NCBI GenBank assembly: GCA_035450685.1
Contig: DAOTNF010000010.1
Coordinates: 17,734 to 81,733 of the forward strand
Origin: Syntrophosphaera sp035450685
GTDB lineage: Bacteria; Cloacimonadota; Cloacimonadia; Cloacimonadales; Cloacimonadaceae
Length of the DNA: 64,000 nt
Direction of reading: 5' to 3'
Shown: one piece after another, positions 34,002 to 43,094 of the stretch
How positions within the stretch are numbered: the stretch's first letter is position 1
Layout of the letters: each line of letters starts with the position of its first letter
Program-made: the position numbers and the translations under genes
Notes under the pieces: generated by a model
The model's database searches: none
Told to the model about the DNA's origin: nothing
The model's input: the letters and a program-made list of their open reading frames with translations, nothing else

Positions 34002-35518
34002 AAAAATACGGCATCCTCTTGCACATCAGTTCACTCCCCACAGACTTCGGCATCGGAGACTTTGGCCCTGAGGCCTATAACTTTGTTGATTATCTGGTGG
34101 ACAACGGCTTTACGTATTGGCAGATATTGCCTTTGAACCAGACCGGTTATGGCAACTCTCCCTACAATCCCTTGTCGGCTTTTGCTCTCAACCCTTTCCT
34201 TATCAGCCCGGAATTGTTGTTCGAGGATGGCTTGATTGACCTGCCTGATATTGAAGCAGCCCTGCTACCACGTGGACAACAGGTACCCTATGAATCGGTT
34301 TACAAGTTGAAAGAGCCTTTATTGGCAAAGGCGGCGGATAATTATCTTTCAGATATGGAGATATCTGAGTATATCGAAAATAATGCCCTGTATTTGAAAC
34401 CCTATCTGGCATATAATACACTATGCAAACTCTATGGCGATGATGATTGGCAAAGCTTTCGCGCCGAGCACAGAACATACTCTGAAAAGCTTTATGATCA
34501 GCTGTTTGCCAGCTACGGCAGGATGATACTGCAGGCAGCCGGGATTCAAGCCCTTATTTCAGACCAGGTGCGGCGTTTCAAGGATTACGTGAATTCCAAA
34601 GGTTTGCAGTTGATCGGAGATTTGCCGCTCTATCTTTCCTACAACAGCGCGGAAGTCTGGGCAAATCAGCAGCTTTTTGAACTGGATGAAATGGGGCGGC
34701 GTCTCGCAGTAGCGGGGGTTCCACCTGATGCGTATTCCACAGACGGACAGCTTTGGGGAAACCCCGTCTATAGATGGGATGTAATGCGCCAGAACGGTTT
34801 TCAGTTTTTCCGTGACCGGATGAATCACGCGCTGGAATACTTGGATCTGCTCAGGCTCGATCACTTTATTGGCTATGTGAACTACTGGTCAGTACCAGTG
34901 GTTCAAGATGCCGACACTGGCACCTTGGAGCTGCCCGTGAATTCGATGTCAGGAGCCTGGCAGAAGGCTTTGCCCCAGGAGTTTTTTTCCATGCTTCATC
35001 ACAATCTGCCCCTGAACCGATTCATTGCAGAAGACCTGGGTATTTTAAACTCCGAAGTATGCTCATTCCGGGACAGGTTTGGTTTTCCGGGGATGATTGT
35101 GTTACAGTTTTGTTTTGAAGAGAGTGTGCCGGAGGTTAGCCAGTATCCCAAGGATAGATTTATCTACACTGGCACGCATGACAATCCCACTGTCCTGGAA
35201 TGGTATTTGAATCTGGAACCAAACTCCGAGTCAAGAATGAACCTGCAACGCTTCGTGGAAGAAAATCCAGCCATGTTCTCAGGCCTCGGAATAACAAACC
35301 CAGAGGACCTGTCGGATTCAATCCATCTGGTGATGATGATCATTGCCAGCGAGTCTGGATGCGAAAACGTGATCTTCCCTCTGCAAGATGTTCTGGGCTT
35401 GGACTCAACATCCAGAATGAATGTGCCGGGCACTGCGCTGGGTAACTGGCAATGGCGCCTGGTGGATTTTTCAGGTGTAGCGGAAGCACTGGCGGATCTT
35501 GCTTCCCATATAAAATAA
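33998..35518 (+). CDS. malQ: 4-alpha-glucanotransferase (amylomaltase)
   Basis: MalQ (GH77) disproportionates malto-oligosaccharides. The 506-residue protein has GIGDFGPEAYNFVDYL, DLPLYLSYNSAEVWANQ, LRLDHFIGYVNYW with the nucleophile Asp, IAEDLGIL with the acid/base Glu, and YTGTHDNPT. Length is normal for the short bacterial form. The start is TTG overlapping the holA stop, with GGAG five bases upstream. It suggests glycogen or maltodextrin metabolism; no glycogen genes are in the window. Confidence 0.95.
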   Translation: MKKYGILLHISSLPTDFGIGDFGPEAYNFVDYLVDNGFTYWQILPLNQTGYGNSPYNPLSAFALNPFLISPELLFEDGLIDLPDIEAALLPRGQQVPYESVYKLKEPLLAKAADNYLSDMEISEYIENNALYLKPYLAYNTLCKLYGDDDWQSFRAEHRTYSEKLYDQLFASYGRMILQAAGIQALISDQVRRFKDYVNSKGLQLIGDLPLYLSYNSAEVWANQQLFELDEMGRRLAVAGVPPDAYSTDGQLWGNPVYRWDVMRQNGFQFFRDRMNHALEYLDLLRLDHFIGYVNYWSVPVVQDADTGTLELPVNSMSGAWQKALPQEFFSMLHHNLPLNRFIAEDLGILNSEVCSFRDRFGFPGMIVLQFCFEESVPEVSQYPKDRFIYTGTHDNPTVLEWYLNLEPNSESRMNLQRFVEENPAMFSGLGITNPEDLSDSIHLVMMIIASESGCENVIFPLQDVLGLDSTSRMNVPGTALGNWQWRLVDFSGVAEALADLASHIK

Positions 35519-35556
35519 CACCCACCCCAGAACTGGAGTAATTAACTCGGGGGAAC

Positions 35557-35700
35557 CTTTTCACCATTCCACCTTTCAACCATTCCACCCGTCATAGCAC
35601 CTATATATTATGAGGGGGGGGGTCTCATTTGCAACCCCCTCTCCGGAGTGGGTCTTCCTGGGGTCAACCTTATAATTTATAAGGATGACCTAAGGATGAT
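35557..35700 (+). repeat. Repeat family A, copy 5 (lacks coding-like tail)
   Basis: The copy has ACCATTCCACCTTTC, CATAGCACCTATATATTATG, an eight- or nine-G run, GCAACCCCCTCTCCGGAGTG and the core palindrome at 35662-35690. It follows the other copies up to CCTAAGGATGAT and then diverges, so the coding-like tail is absent. Confidence 0.88.
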
Positions 35701-35782
35701 CAGCTAACCTGTTGATGGCTGGAATGATAGCAACATGGGAGACGGTAAAGTGTATCTTGGATTTTACCCGTTCGTTTCCGGA

Positions 35783-35870
35783 CTGGCTGGTCGTTTCTAA
35801 AAGACTGGTTCACGCAGACTGACGCGGATTGCTGCTATGGGGTCTGGTGCGCTTTGTTTCGGGGTTTCTT
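35783..35870 (-). repeat. Dispersed repeat family B, copy 3 (inverted)
   Basis: Read on the minus strand it contains CCCCGAAACAAAGCGCACCAGAC, about 40 bases later AACCAGTCTTTTAGAAACGA, and CCAGCCAGTCCGG, matching the words of the copy at 28403-28500 in altered order. A stretch GCAGACTGACGCGGATTG inside it is a common low-complexity dispersed word. Confidence 0.55.
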
Positions 35871-35985
35871 TAAGCATTGCATCATTCCACGCACTTTACA
35901 AGATAATGAGAAATTACAAACTGCATATAATAGCTTGATGAAAGCAAATTGGTTCCAGTCAGAAACAGGGTCTCCGTCATAAAAG

Positions 35986-36017
35986 AATGACGGCAGAAAC
36001 GAATTCCTGCCGCCATT
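35986..36017 (-). terminator. Intrinsic terminator of hup
   Basis: An 11-bp stem (AATGGCGGCAG with CTGCCGTCATT, one G-U pair) and a ten-base loop is followed on the minus strand by CTTTTATG. It lies 18 bases beyond the hup stop codon. Confidence 0.85.
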
Positions 36018-36035
36018 AGGATATTAACTTAGTTT

Positions 36036-36320
36036 TTACTTCTTTCCAGCTTTAACAGCTTCTTTCAGCTTTTTCCCGGCTTTGAAGACAGGGACTTTGC
36101 GAGCTGGAATCTTGATGGCTTTTCTGGTCTTGGGATTGATGCCATTGCGAGCTTTGCGCTGGGCAACGCTGAATGAACCGAATCCGACAAGGGAGACCTT
36201 CTCGCCTTTTTTCAGGGCGGCCATGACTGCGGCAATGAAACCACTGAGGGCTTCACCGGCTTTCTTCTGGGAGATTTCGGCAGCAACTGCCATCTTTTTG
36301 ATCAATTCATCTCTGCTCAT
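36036..36320 (-). CDS. hup: HU-family DNA-binding protein
   Basis: HU bends and compacts DNA. The 94-residue basic protein begins MSRDELIKKMA, has VSLVGFGSFSVAQRKARNG and NPKTRKAIKIPARKVPVFKAGKKLKE, the dimer core and DNA-binding arms. Ala/Lys rich helices (AVAAEISQKKAGEALSGF) form the N-terminal part. A strong ribosome site (GAGGAGG), a near-consensus promoter and a terminator frame it as a highly expressed single-gene unit. Confidence 0.97.
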   Translation of the reverse strand: MSRDELIKKMAVAAEISQKKAGEALSGFIAAVMAALKKGEKVSLVGFGSFSVAQRKARNGINPKTRKAIKIPARKVPVFKAGKKLKEAVKAGKK

Positions 36321-36369
36321 TTTACCTCCTCGTAATTCATAGTATAGAGTGAGAGATAATACAAAGTCT

Positions 36370-36399
36370 ATTAAAATCAGGGGTTGGAAATTCTGTCAA
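36370..36399 (-). promoter_or_regulatory. Promoter of hup
   Basis: On the minus strand a perfect TTGACA (complement of 36394-36399) is followed after 18 bases by TTTAAT (complement of 36370-36375), five of six -10 consensus bases, about 50 bases before the ATG. Confidence 0.65.
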
Positions 36400-36619
36400 C
36401 AAAAAAAACGTGAATTTATGGGAGTTTACAAGAATTATCTTGCATATGGTTCACCAACACATGGATATCTGTATATCCAACATTGGGTTATGAATATGTA
36501 TGCTAAATTCGGAAAAAACTATTATTCCTTCCTATTTTTATGGGTGCCAGCTTTTTCCATTGACAAATTCTATGACCTCAGAGGAATGAAATTAGAATTA
36601 AGAACACCTGGAGGTTGAA

Positions 36620-37801
36620 ATGAATAAAGGTGGATATCTATTAATCCTGTTGATAGCCATCCTGATGGTTGCTACTGGATGCGCACGCAACAAGAAGATC
36701 GAGGAACCGGCTGAAATATTGCCTACTCCGCTGGAACTCGCCAAAGCCGCATTCCAGGAAGGAGCTGATGCTTATCAGAACGAACTGTATCACGATGCCG
36801 TAACTGCTTTCAATAAAGCACGGGAGTTTTATACCCAGGCGGCTCCGACCTCTACGGAGGCAGATTCAGTGGACGTAAACATCGAACGCACACAGATCAA
36901 TCTGGCTGTCACCTATATGGGAATGGCATTTGATAGCGTGGAATTGAACATGTACGATGACGCCCTCAACGAGTATGAGAGCGCCGCCAATATCTACAAA
37001 AGCCTTGCTCCCCTGACTATGAGCGTGCAAGAAAGAGACGACAACGTTGCCAAACTTTACCTCAACATGGCCATCACTGCCAAGAACGCGTCCCAATTTG
37101 AGCGGGGGCTTGGTTTTTATGACAAAGTGCTGGAATACCGTCCCGGAGATCAGGACATTCTGATGGAAAAGTACACCATCCTCAAAGACAATATCCGGGA
37201 TGAAGTCAGAGCCTATCAGGTCTTGAAAGATTACGCGGAGGCTTCCAAGAGCTATGATGCATACATAGTTCTGGCAAACGCGTATAAAAACAATGGTGAC
37301 AACAATACCGCCAGCACATACTTTGACCTCGCTCTGGAAACGAGCAAAACCCCTGAAGCATACCGCAACGTGGCGGATTTTTACCGCAGCATTGAAAACT
37401 ACAGTAAATCCAACCAGCTCCTGGATCAACTGACTAAAATAGCTACAGACTATGCCACCCTTGCGCAGGCCTATCGTGTCATGGCGGAAAACTACGGCAA
37501 TCTGAATAATACCAGCAAAAAGATTGAGGCCTACGACAAATCGCTGACCTATGAAAAGAGGGTCGATGTTGCCCTGACCCTTGCCAACCACTACCATTCA
37601 GCCCAAAATTGGAACCGCGTGATCAACTATGCCACGCAGGTCTTAAGCTTGGAGTCCAATAACAGCAGCGCTCTTATTCTGAGGGGCAATGCTTATGCCA
37701 AAACCAAAAACAATACGGCCGCCAAGAACGATCTCAACAGAATCGTAAACGATCCCGTACACGGGAAAACGGCTCAGGCTATCCTTAAAGCCTTGAAATA
37801 A
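36620..37801 (+). CDS. TPR-repeat lipoprotein
   Basis: The 393-residue protein has a signal peptide with lipobox VATGC (Cys21) and then a run of helix pairs with the tetratricopeptide pattern (for example AAFQEGADAYQNELYHDAVT, DAYIVLANAYKNNGDNNTAS, VALTLANHYHSAQNWNRVI), about eight to ten units. TPR lipoproteins act as scaffolds on the periplasmic side of the membranes. GGAGG precedes the ATG. The gene is a single unit closed by a strong terminator; partner unknown. Confidence 0.85.
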   Translation: MNKGGYLLILLIAILMVATGCARNKKIEEPAEILPTPLELAKAAFQEGADAYQNELYHDAVTAFNKAREFYTQAAPTSTEADSVDVNIERTQINLAVTYMGMAFDSVELNMYDDALNEYESAANIYKSLAPLTMSVQERDDNVAKLYLNMAITAKNASQFERGLGFYDKVLEYRPGDQDILMEKYTILKDNIRDEVRAYQVLKDYAEASKSYDAYIVLANAYKNNGDNNTASTYFDLALETSKTPEAYRNVADFYRSIENYSKSNQLLDQLTKIATDYATLAQAYRVMAENYGNLNNTSKKIEAYDKSLTYEKRVDVALTLANHYHSAQNWNRVINYATQVLSLESNNSSALILRGNAYAKTKNNTAAKNDLNRIVNDPVHGKTAQAILKALK

Positions 37802-37811
37802 ACATATATTG

Positions 37812-37848
37812 AGACAGTCAACCGCCCAAAAGTGGTTGACTGTCTTTT
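37812..37848 (+). terminator. Intrinsic terminator of the TPR lipoprotein gene
   Basis: A perfect 12-bp stem (AGACAGTCAACC at 37812-37823 with GGTTGACTGTCT at 37834-37845) is followed by TTTCG. It lies just 10 bases after the stop. It also overlaps the extreme start of an upstream-extended umuD frame, which shows that that longer start is not used. Confidence 0.88.
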
Positions 37849-37868
37849 CGTATTATCCAGTATTGAGC

Positions 37869-38321
37869 ATGCAAAAAGGAAAACTCAAAACCGACGGTTC
37901 GATTAAGGCGGTTTTTGCTTGCAAAACCGGCGTCAAAATGCCCAGACCGCTGATCGGGCAGGGCGTGCCTGCAGGTTTTCCGTCACCAGCCCAGGATTAC
38001 ATCGAGGGCTCTCTGGACCTGAATGAACAACTGATCAAACACCCCGCGTCAACATTCTTTCTCAGGGCCGACGGCAACTCCATGATAGGCGCTGGAATCT
38101 ACCCGGAAGACTTGTTGGTTGTGGACAGATCCATCGAGGTCGAAAACAACGACATAGTAGTGGCCATCTATGACGGCGAATTGATCCTGAAGAGATTTCG
38201 TGAACTGGATGGTGAAGTGTGGCTCTGCGCCGAGAATCCAGAATATCCGGATCTTTTGGTAAAAAACGAGCTGGACTTCCATGTTTGGGGAGTAGTGACT
38301 TACGTAATTCACAAGCTATAG
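37869..38321 (+). CDS. umuD: UmuD-like S24 self-cleaving peptidase
   Basis: UmuD-type proteins are LexA-like serine/lysine peptidases that self-cleave on contact with RecA filaments, and then join UmuC as a translesion polymerase. The 150-residue protein closely follows UmuD: AGFPSPAQDYIEGSLDLNEQ around the expected cleavage site (Ala35-Gly36), the Ser71 nucleophile in ADGNSMIGAGI and Lys108 in ELILKRF. There is no umuC next to it; the next gene is an unrelated surface protein three bases away. The ATG at 37869 lies after the terminator; no strong ribosome site is seen. Confidence 0.88.
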   Translation: MQKGKLKTDGSIKAVFACKTGVKMPRPLIGQGVPAGFPSPAQDYIEGSLDLNEQLIKHPASTFFLRADGNSMIGAGIYPEDLLVVDRSIEVENNDIVVAIYDGELILKRFRELDGEVWLCAENPEYPDLLVKNELDFHVWGVVTYVIHKL

Positions 38322-38324
38322 AAT

Positions 38325-41300
38325 GTGCGCAGAACGTACCTTTACACCCTTGTTGCCTTAATCGCGCTTGTTTTTCCCGCATCACTGCCTGCCAGCAGCA
38401 GTTTGATCGCAAATACCTCTATAGAATTACAACCCCAGGTGTTCAGTTATAAGATTTCTGCTGAACCCATAATCAACAACTCGGAAATCGTCACATCGGG
38501 CGTTCAGCAGCTTCTCAGGGACAGAGACTATCGAATCGATTACCGCAACGGACAGTTGACCTTTATCGCTCTACCGCAAGAACAATATGTGCAGGTACAG
38601 TTCATAAAAGTCCCACCCTATCTGGCAGAGCGGCATTCGACATTTAACGAACTATCCTATACCGACAGCCTGATCATACCCACGCCAGCCAAGGGAAAAA
38701 GACCAGCAATTGAGGACGGCAATCTGCTCATCTCTGGCTCCAAAACCTTTGCTGTCTCTTTCTCCGATGATGAGGCCTTCGATGTGAAGCAAACCCTATT
38801 TGTAAACCTGGATGGCAGATTGGCGGAGAACGTGAACATCGCGGCCCAGCTTTCGGACAGCCAATCCAAGCTAACGCCGGAAGGTGACTCCAAAGAACTA
38901 AGCAGCCTGGACAAGGTTTTCATCAGGGTGTATGGCAAACAATATGAAATTGCCATGGGCGACCTCGACTGGACATTCAGCGGAACCAAGTATCTAAACT
39001 ACCAGACCAGTATCGAAGGACTGAATGCCTGGTACAAAGGACGCCATGCTATTCAGGGCGGATTCACCGCTGCAAGCGGCAAACCAGCCTGGCAGGAAAT
39101 CATGATTGTGGATGGCAAACAGGGGCCTTACCATCTTAATCCCACTGGTTTTCAAAGCACACAGTTGATTATTGCCGGCAGCGAAAAACTCTATATGAAT
39201 GGCAGGCTGCTCGAACGGGGCAAGGACTACTACATCGACTACACGGATGGCTCCGTAATGTTTCGCATCCTGGTGACATCCACTGACAATATCTCTGCCT
39301 ATTTCAGCTATTCCGACGAATACTACCGGCAATCCACCTATCTGGGATCATTCAAGCTATCGCTTGCTCCAGGCCTTTCCCTGGCACAGCATGTCGTGCA
39401 TCAGGCAGATTCAAAGAACAATCCTTTGTTATACGATTTCACGGCAGCCGATTTGGATTCGCTCAGCCTGGCTGGAGACAATATTGTCTGGGGCAGTGGC
39501 GTAACCCAGGTTGAACCCGGCGCTGGCAATTACTCCAAACTGGTAAACCAGGAGGGAGTGGAGTACTATCAATATGCGGCCGGGGATTCCACTGCCTGCT
39601 ATAATGTGGTTTTCAGTTATGTGGGTGCCGGCAAGGGAGACTACATCGAGTTTTCCACCGATAAGTTCAGGTATGAAGGGCCAAACCTGGGTTCCTGGCT
39701 GCCGGTTAAAAGGCTGGTGCCTGCGGTAAAACGCACGAACGCGGATCTGCGCCTGGACTATGAGTATCGGGGTATGCAGATTGGGGTGGAGGGTATTTTC
39801 ACTCACCACGACAAGAACACTTTTTCCAGGCTGGATGACGCTGACAATCCCAGCGGAATAGTTTACGCTTTTGGCAAATTACAGACGGGAGAAGTGAATC
39901 GCCAAAGCAGCCTGCAGATTGATTTTGAAAAGCGCTGGGCCAATAGCTGGCTTTTTACCCAGTATAGCGACCCGCAGGCTGAGTTTGATCTGGCGGCTCT
40001 GGACAAGGCCGATTCGCTCGCTCAACAAAGGGTGAATCTGCTGCTGGCTACCAAACGCTGGAAAAGCTGGCAACCCGAGCTTGGCTTTCGCTTCTCTGAG
40101 ATCAGCAACTATTACTCCCAGAAATCCATCCGCCTGGTTTCCAGGTCTTTGGGCCACGGCCTTATCCCCGCGGTCAATCTGAGGACAACTTTCTCATATC
40201 AGGATTACGTTGCCAGCCAGATTCCCAACAGCCTGGTTCAATACCTGGACTTGGACAGCGAGTCCGTCTATCGATTGTTAAAAGCTAAGTTCCTGCTCAA
40301 TTACAACTCGCTGCAATATGATACTTACACCCCTGCTGTATCTGGAAACCGTTACCTGAAAATGAACCCGCAGCTCAGCTTCAGCAAGCCCGGCATCACC
40401 ACCACACAGATTGGTTTCAGCACTGATCGAGCGTGGATCCAGCAAGAGAAATGGAAAGATGTTTCCTCCTCACAATCTTACGCGCTCAAGCACGCAACCA
40501 CCACTACCGATCATACAGCAAGCCTGGACCTGACCCATAGGGAGGTTGATAAATCTGACCAAGCCGAGAAAACAAGCTATGATCTCATCTCTCTCAGAAA
40601 CTCGCATTCTTTTCTCAAGCAGGCGATTCTGCTGATTGGCAACTACCAGTTGAATCAGACTGAGTTCTTTCCTCAGATCAGAGAACTCCTGTATGTTGGC
40701 GGCGGCCTTGGCCTCTACGACAGCACGGGGGTCTATTCTGCCAATGGCGATTACGATTACTCCTATATCAGCAGCAATATCGGCAAACTCAGCACGGAGC
40801 TTAACTCTCAGATCAGCCTTTATCTAAAGCCCGGAAATATAGCGCCAGCTTTGAAGAGACTACGCACGGACATGATACTGCTGCTCACCGAGCATAGCGA
40901 TGACCTGCAAGACTGGCGCACCTACCTGTTCCTGCCGAACACAGTGTATGACAGCGAATCTACTATATATGGAAAGCAGAACTACAATCAGACTATCTGG
41001 ATGGATATTTTGCCTGGCAGGATATCGGGCAATCTGGGTCTGGAAATTGACCGCAGTATGGATAACCGCTATCAGACATCATCCCGCACCTACAGCCTGG
41101 CGAGGAAAGCGGAGCTTGATCTGAAGCATTACTGGGGAAACAATTTCAACATCAAGTTCACAAACAGCGATGAAAGCGACACCCGCTACATGTCTTCCAT
41201 TAAGTCACAGAACCTCATGCTGCTGGTGGAAAGAAACATCAGCCAGCAGACAATACTATCCCTGAATCTGGAAGCATCAGGAGAAACAGGCTCCCAGCAG

Positions 41301-41597
41301 AACGGCTCGCAAAAGTACAGAATCAACAGCCTTGCAATCAAAAATGGATATCGTGGGTCATGGGGCAGCAAAGGCAGGGTTTCGGCTGGCTTGGGAGCGA
41401 AATACAACCAAAGGACTGGATCGGAATACCTCTCTTTTCTACCTGAAAAAAGGGATGGCTTCAGCGTCTTCTTATCCGCGTCAGCCGTCTATAGGATCAA
41501 CAGCTACACTTCGGCAAGTTTGGACTATAAAGGCTCCAGCTATCCTGATGAATCAATGAAACACACTCTCTCCCTTGAATTCAAAGCGGAACTATAA
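38325..41597 (+). CDS. Large secreted, probably outer-membrane protein of unknown function
   Basis: The 1090-residue protein starts with GTG and a signal peptide (about residues 1-24). It is rich in Tyr, Ser, Asn and aromatic residues with alternating polar/hydrophobic strands throughout (SFKLSLAPGLSLAQHVV, SFSKPGITTTQIGFSTD) and ends in a strand with a penultimate Glu-Leu pattern (LSLEFKAEL), all suggestive of an outer-membrane beta barrel. Two repeats of a small beta domain (GVQQLLRDRDYRIDYRNGQL and GRLLERGKDYYIDYTDGSV) are visible in the N-terminal part. No TonB-dependent plug or named family is recognised. It probably shares an operon with umuD. Confidence 0.78.
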   Translation: MRRTYLYTLVALIALVFPASLPASSSLIANTSIELQPQVFSYKISAEPIINNSEIVTSGVQQLLRDRDYRIDYRNGQLTFIALPQEQYVQVQFIKVPPYLAERHSTFNELSYTDSLIIPTPAKGKRPAIEDGNLLISGSKTFAVSFSDDEAFDVKQTLFVNLDGRLAENVNIAAQLSDSQSKLTPEGDSKELSSLDKVFIRVYGKQYEIAMGDLDWTFSGTKYLNYQTSIEGLNAWYKGRHAIQGGFTAASGKPAWQEIMIVDGKQGPYHLNPTGFQSTQLIIAGSEKLYMNGRLLERGKDYYIDYTDGSVMFRILVTSTDNISAYFSYSDEYYRQSTYLGSFKLSLAPGLSLAQHVVHQADSKNNPLLYDFTAADLDSLSLAGDNIVWGSGVTQVEPGAGNYSKLVNQEGVEYYQYAAGDSTACYNVVFSYVGAGKGDYIEFSTDKFRYEGPNLGSWLPVKRLVPAVKRTNADLRLDYEYRGMQIGVEGIFTHHDKNTFSRLDDADNPSGIVYAFGKLQTGEVNRQSSLQIDFEKRWANSWLFTQYSDPQAEFDLAALDKADSLAQQRVNLLLATKRWKSWQPELGFRFSEISNYYSQKSIRLVSRSLGHGLIPAVNLRTTFSYQDYVASQIPNSLVQYLDLDSESVYRLLKAKFLLNYNSLQYDTYTPAVSGNRYLKMNPQLSFSKPGITTTQIGFSTDRAWIQQEKWKDVSSSQSYALKHATTTTDHTASLDLTHREVDKSDQAEKTSYDLISLRNSHSFLKQAILLIGNYQLNQTEFFPQIRELLYVGGGLGLYDSTGVYSANGDYDYSYISSNIGKLSTELNSQISLYLKPGNIAPALKRLRTDMILLLTEHSDDLQDWRTYLFLPNTVYDSESTIYGKQNYNQTIWMDILPGRISGNLGLEIDRSMDNRYQTSSRTYSLARKAELDLKHYWGNNFNIKFTNSDESDTRYMSSIKSQNLMLLVERNISQQTILSLNLEASGETGSQQNGSQKYRINSLAIKNGYRGSWGSKGRVSAGLGAKYNQRTGSEYLSFLPEKRDGFSVFLSASAVYRINSYTSASLDYKGSSYPDESMKHTLSLEFKAEL

Positions 41598-41617
41598 TAA
41601 GGAACTGAATACTGACG

Positions 41618-42391
41618 ATGGTAAACCTCTCCCCTCTTGACTATCTGGTGGTATTGCCCTTCATCTTTTTGGCTGGATTGATAGATTCAATCGCGGGTGG
41701 CGGCGGCCTGATCTCTCTGCCCGCGTATGTGGCAGCAGGTTTACCCATTCACAACGCGCTGGCAACCAACAAATTCTCCTCTTCTTTCGGCACAGTGTTT
41801 TCCACTGCCAAATATCTGAAGGCCGGGGTGATTGACCTTCCCGTTGCCGCCATCAGCGCTGTATTCGCGCTATTGGGCTCGTGGTTGGGCACCCGCACAG
41901 TCCTCGTGGTATCGAGTGATTTTCTGCATTACCTGCTCTTAGTCCTGATCCCTTTGGTGGCGGTGATTACCTTGCTCAAGAAAGACCTGGGCAGAGACAA
42001 CCGCTCGCATTTGCTCAAGCGGGGTTATCTTTTCGCGTTGGGTTCTCTGGCTGGCTTGTCGATCGGCTTTTACGATGGTTTCTTCGGACCGGGCACCGGC
42101 ACATTCCTAATCTTCATCTATACAATTATCATGCATTACGACTTTATGGTCGCCAATGGAAACACCAAGGTGGTGAACCTGGCCTCGAATATTGCCGCTG
42201 TAATTACTTTCTTGATTGCCGGTAAAGTATATTTCCCGCTGGCGATTCCCGGTGCCGCCGTGGGCATCCTGGGAAATGTGATCGGCTCCAAGCTTGTCAT
42301 CGATAAAGGCAACAAGCTGATCAAGCCTGTTTTTGTCCTTGCTTTGCTGTTGTTGATGGGAAGAGTCGTTTTCAATATCCTCAACAGATAA
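41618..42391 (+). CDS. TauE/SafE-family permease
   Basis: The 257-residue protein has about eight transmembrane segments and the two half-repeats typical of the TauE/SafE (YfcA) family: GLIDSIAGGGGLISLPAYVAAG with NALATNKFSSSFG in the first half, and IGFYDGFFGPGTGTFLIF with ANGNTKVVNLASNIAA in the second. Members export sulfite or sulfonates or act in sulfur metabolism; the substrate is unknown here. It starts 20 bases after the large surface protein gene. Confidence 0.92.
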   Translation: MVNLSPLDYLVVLPFIFLAGLIDSIAGGGGLISLPAYVAAGLPIHNALATNKFSSSFGTVFSTAKYLKAGVIDLPVAAISAVFALLGSWLGTRTVLVVSSDFLHYLLLVLIPLVAVITLLKKDLGRDNRSHLLKRGYLFALGSLAGLSIGFYDGFFGPGTGTFLIFIYTIIMHYDFMVANGNTKVVNLASNIAAVITFLIAGKVYFPLAIPGAAVGILGNVIGSKLVIDKGNKLIKPVFVLALLLLMGRVVFNILNR

Positions 42392-42477
42392 GCTGATATT
42401 TCGCAGCAGGTTATCAATGACGACAACAAAAGCCTTGACAAATCAGGCTCCCTTCAAGATTTAGTTCACAATCCAGT

Positions 42478-42565
42478 GCTGAAGTGGTGAAATTGGTATA
42501 CACGCTAGTTTCAGGGACTAGTGGCCAATGAGGCCATGGGGGTTCGAGTCCCCCCTTCAGCACCA
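42478..42565 (+). tRNA. tRNA-Leu (anticodon CAG)
   Basis: A seven-pair acceptor stem (GCTGAAG with CTTCAGC), a D arm, an anticodon stem-loop CTAGT-TTCAGGG-ACTAG giving anticodon CAG, the long variable arm (GGCC-AATGA-GGCC) of a class II tRNA, and a T arm with GGTTCGAGTCC are all present; CCA is encoded. TTGACA at 42435 stands upstream. A T-run follows the 3' end. Confidence 0.97.
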
Positions 42566-43094
42566 TTTTTTTGCCCGGCAATTTCCTTCAGGGATAGGTA
42601 AACAGTTCAATCAAAGGTGTAGTTGCGCTGACCTGAAACGAATAGAAACCAAAACCCTTGTTTTCGCTGTATCCTGTCTCCCTCATACGCTCATCGCTCA
42701 TTGATCGCTCATTGACCGCTGATCAATCGCTGGACAGATAATCGCCCGGTCATAAATTGGACGTTGGTGGGCATTCTGGCCATGAGGGCGAAATCAGGAT
42801 GGCAAGCCACGTTGCCAGCCCAATTCTTGTCACCTGAGCATCTTGTCATATAATAGCGGGGCTATCCTGGTCGTAAAAATTCATTGACGCCAATACGAAC
42901 ATCCATTTTATTGGAAAATTACATATTTGGATGATACAAATATACGTGAGTATCGTTCTTGCTGAACAAAATATATAAGCTGGCAAGCCCCTCATGCGGT
43001 TTCTGCCGCGGAAAAAGGCAATCCAGTGTTTTCAGATAACAGCGACATGATCAATGAAATATAGAACCAAAAACAGTAAACAAAGGACCGAGAT
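42566..43094. other. Gene-free stretch between tRNA-Leu and phoH
   Basis: Only repeat family D copy 2 (42676-42760) is recognised. The remainder has no open frame with a ribosome site; the A/T-rich part (42890-42970) could hold the phoH promoter but no clear -35/-10 pair was seen. Confidence 0.55.
42676..42760 (+). repeat. Dispersed repeat family D, copy 2
   Basis: CTCATTGATCGCTCATTGACC, then CTGATCAATCGCTGGACAGA and ATCGCCCGG, matching the order of words at 12991-13090. Near-copies of ATTGATCGCT within each copy make it internally repetitive. Confidence 0.7.

Larger units (their letters stand above)
35519..36035. other. Gene-free stretch between malQ and hup
   Basis: Holds repeat family A copy 5, an inverted family B copy and the hup terminator (35986-36017). 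No malQ terminator was recognised and no open frame with a ribosome site is present. The convergent arrangement means both flanking genes end here. Confidence 0.65.

Noticed and set aside
36349..36618. 89-codon plus-strand open frame upstream of the TPR lipoprotein
   Set aside because: It overlaps the hup promoter region, has no ribosome site and an unusual composition; more likely leader DNA.
37809..37868. Longer umuD start 20 codons upstream
   Set aside because: The extension lies over the perfect terminator stem of the preceding gene, so the ATG at 37869 is preferred.
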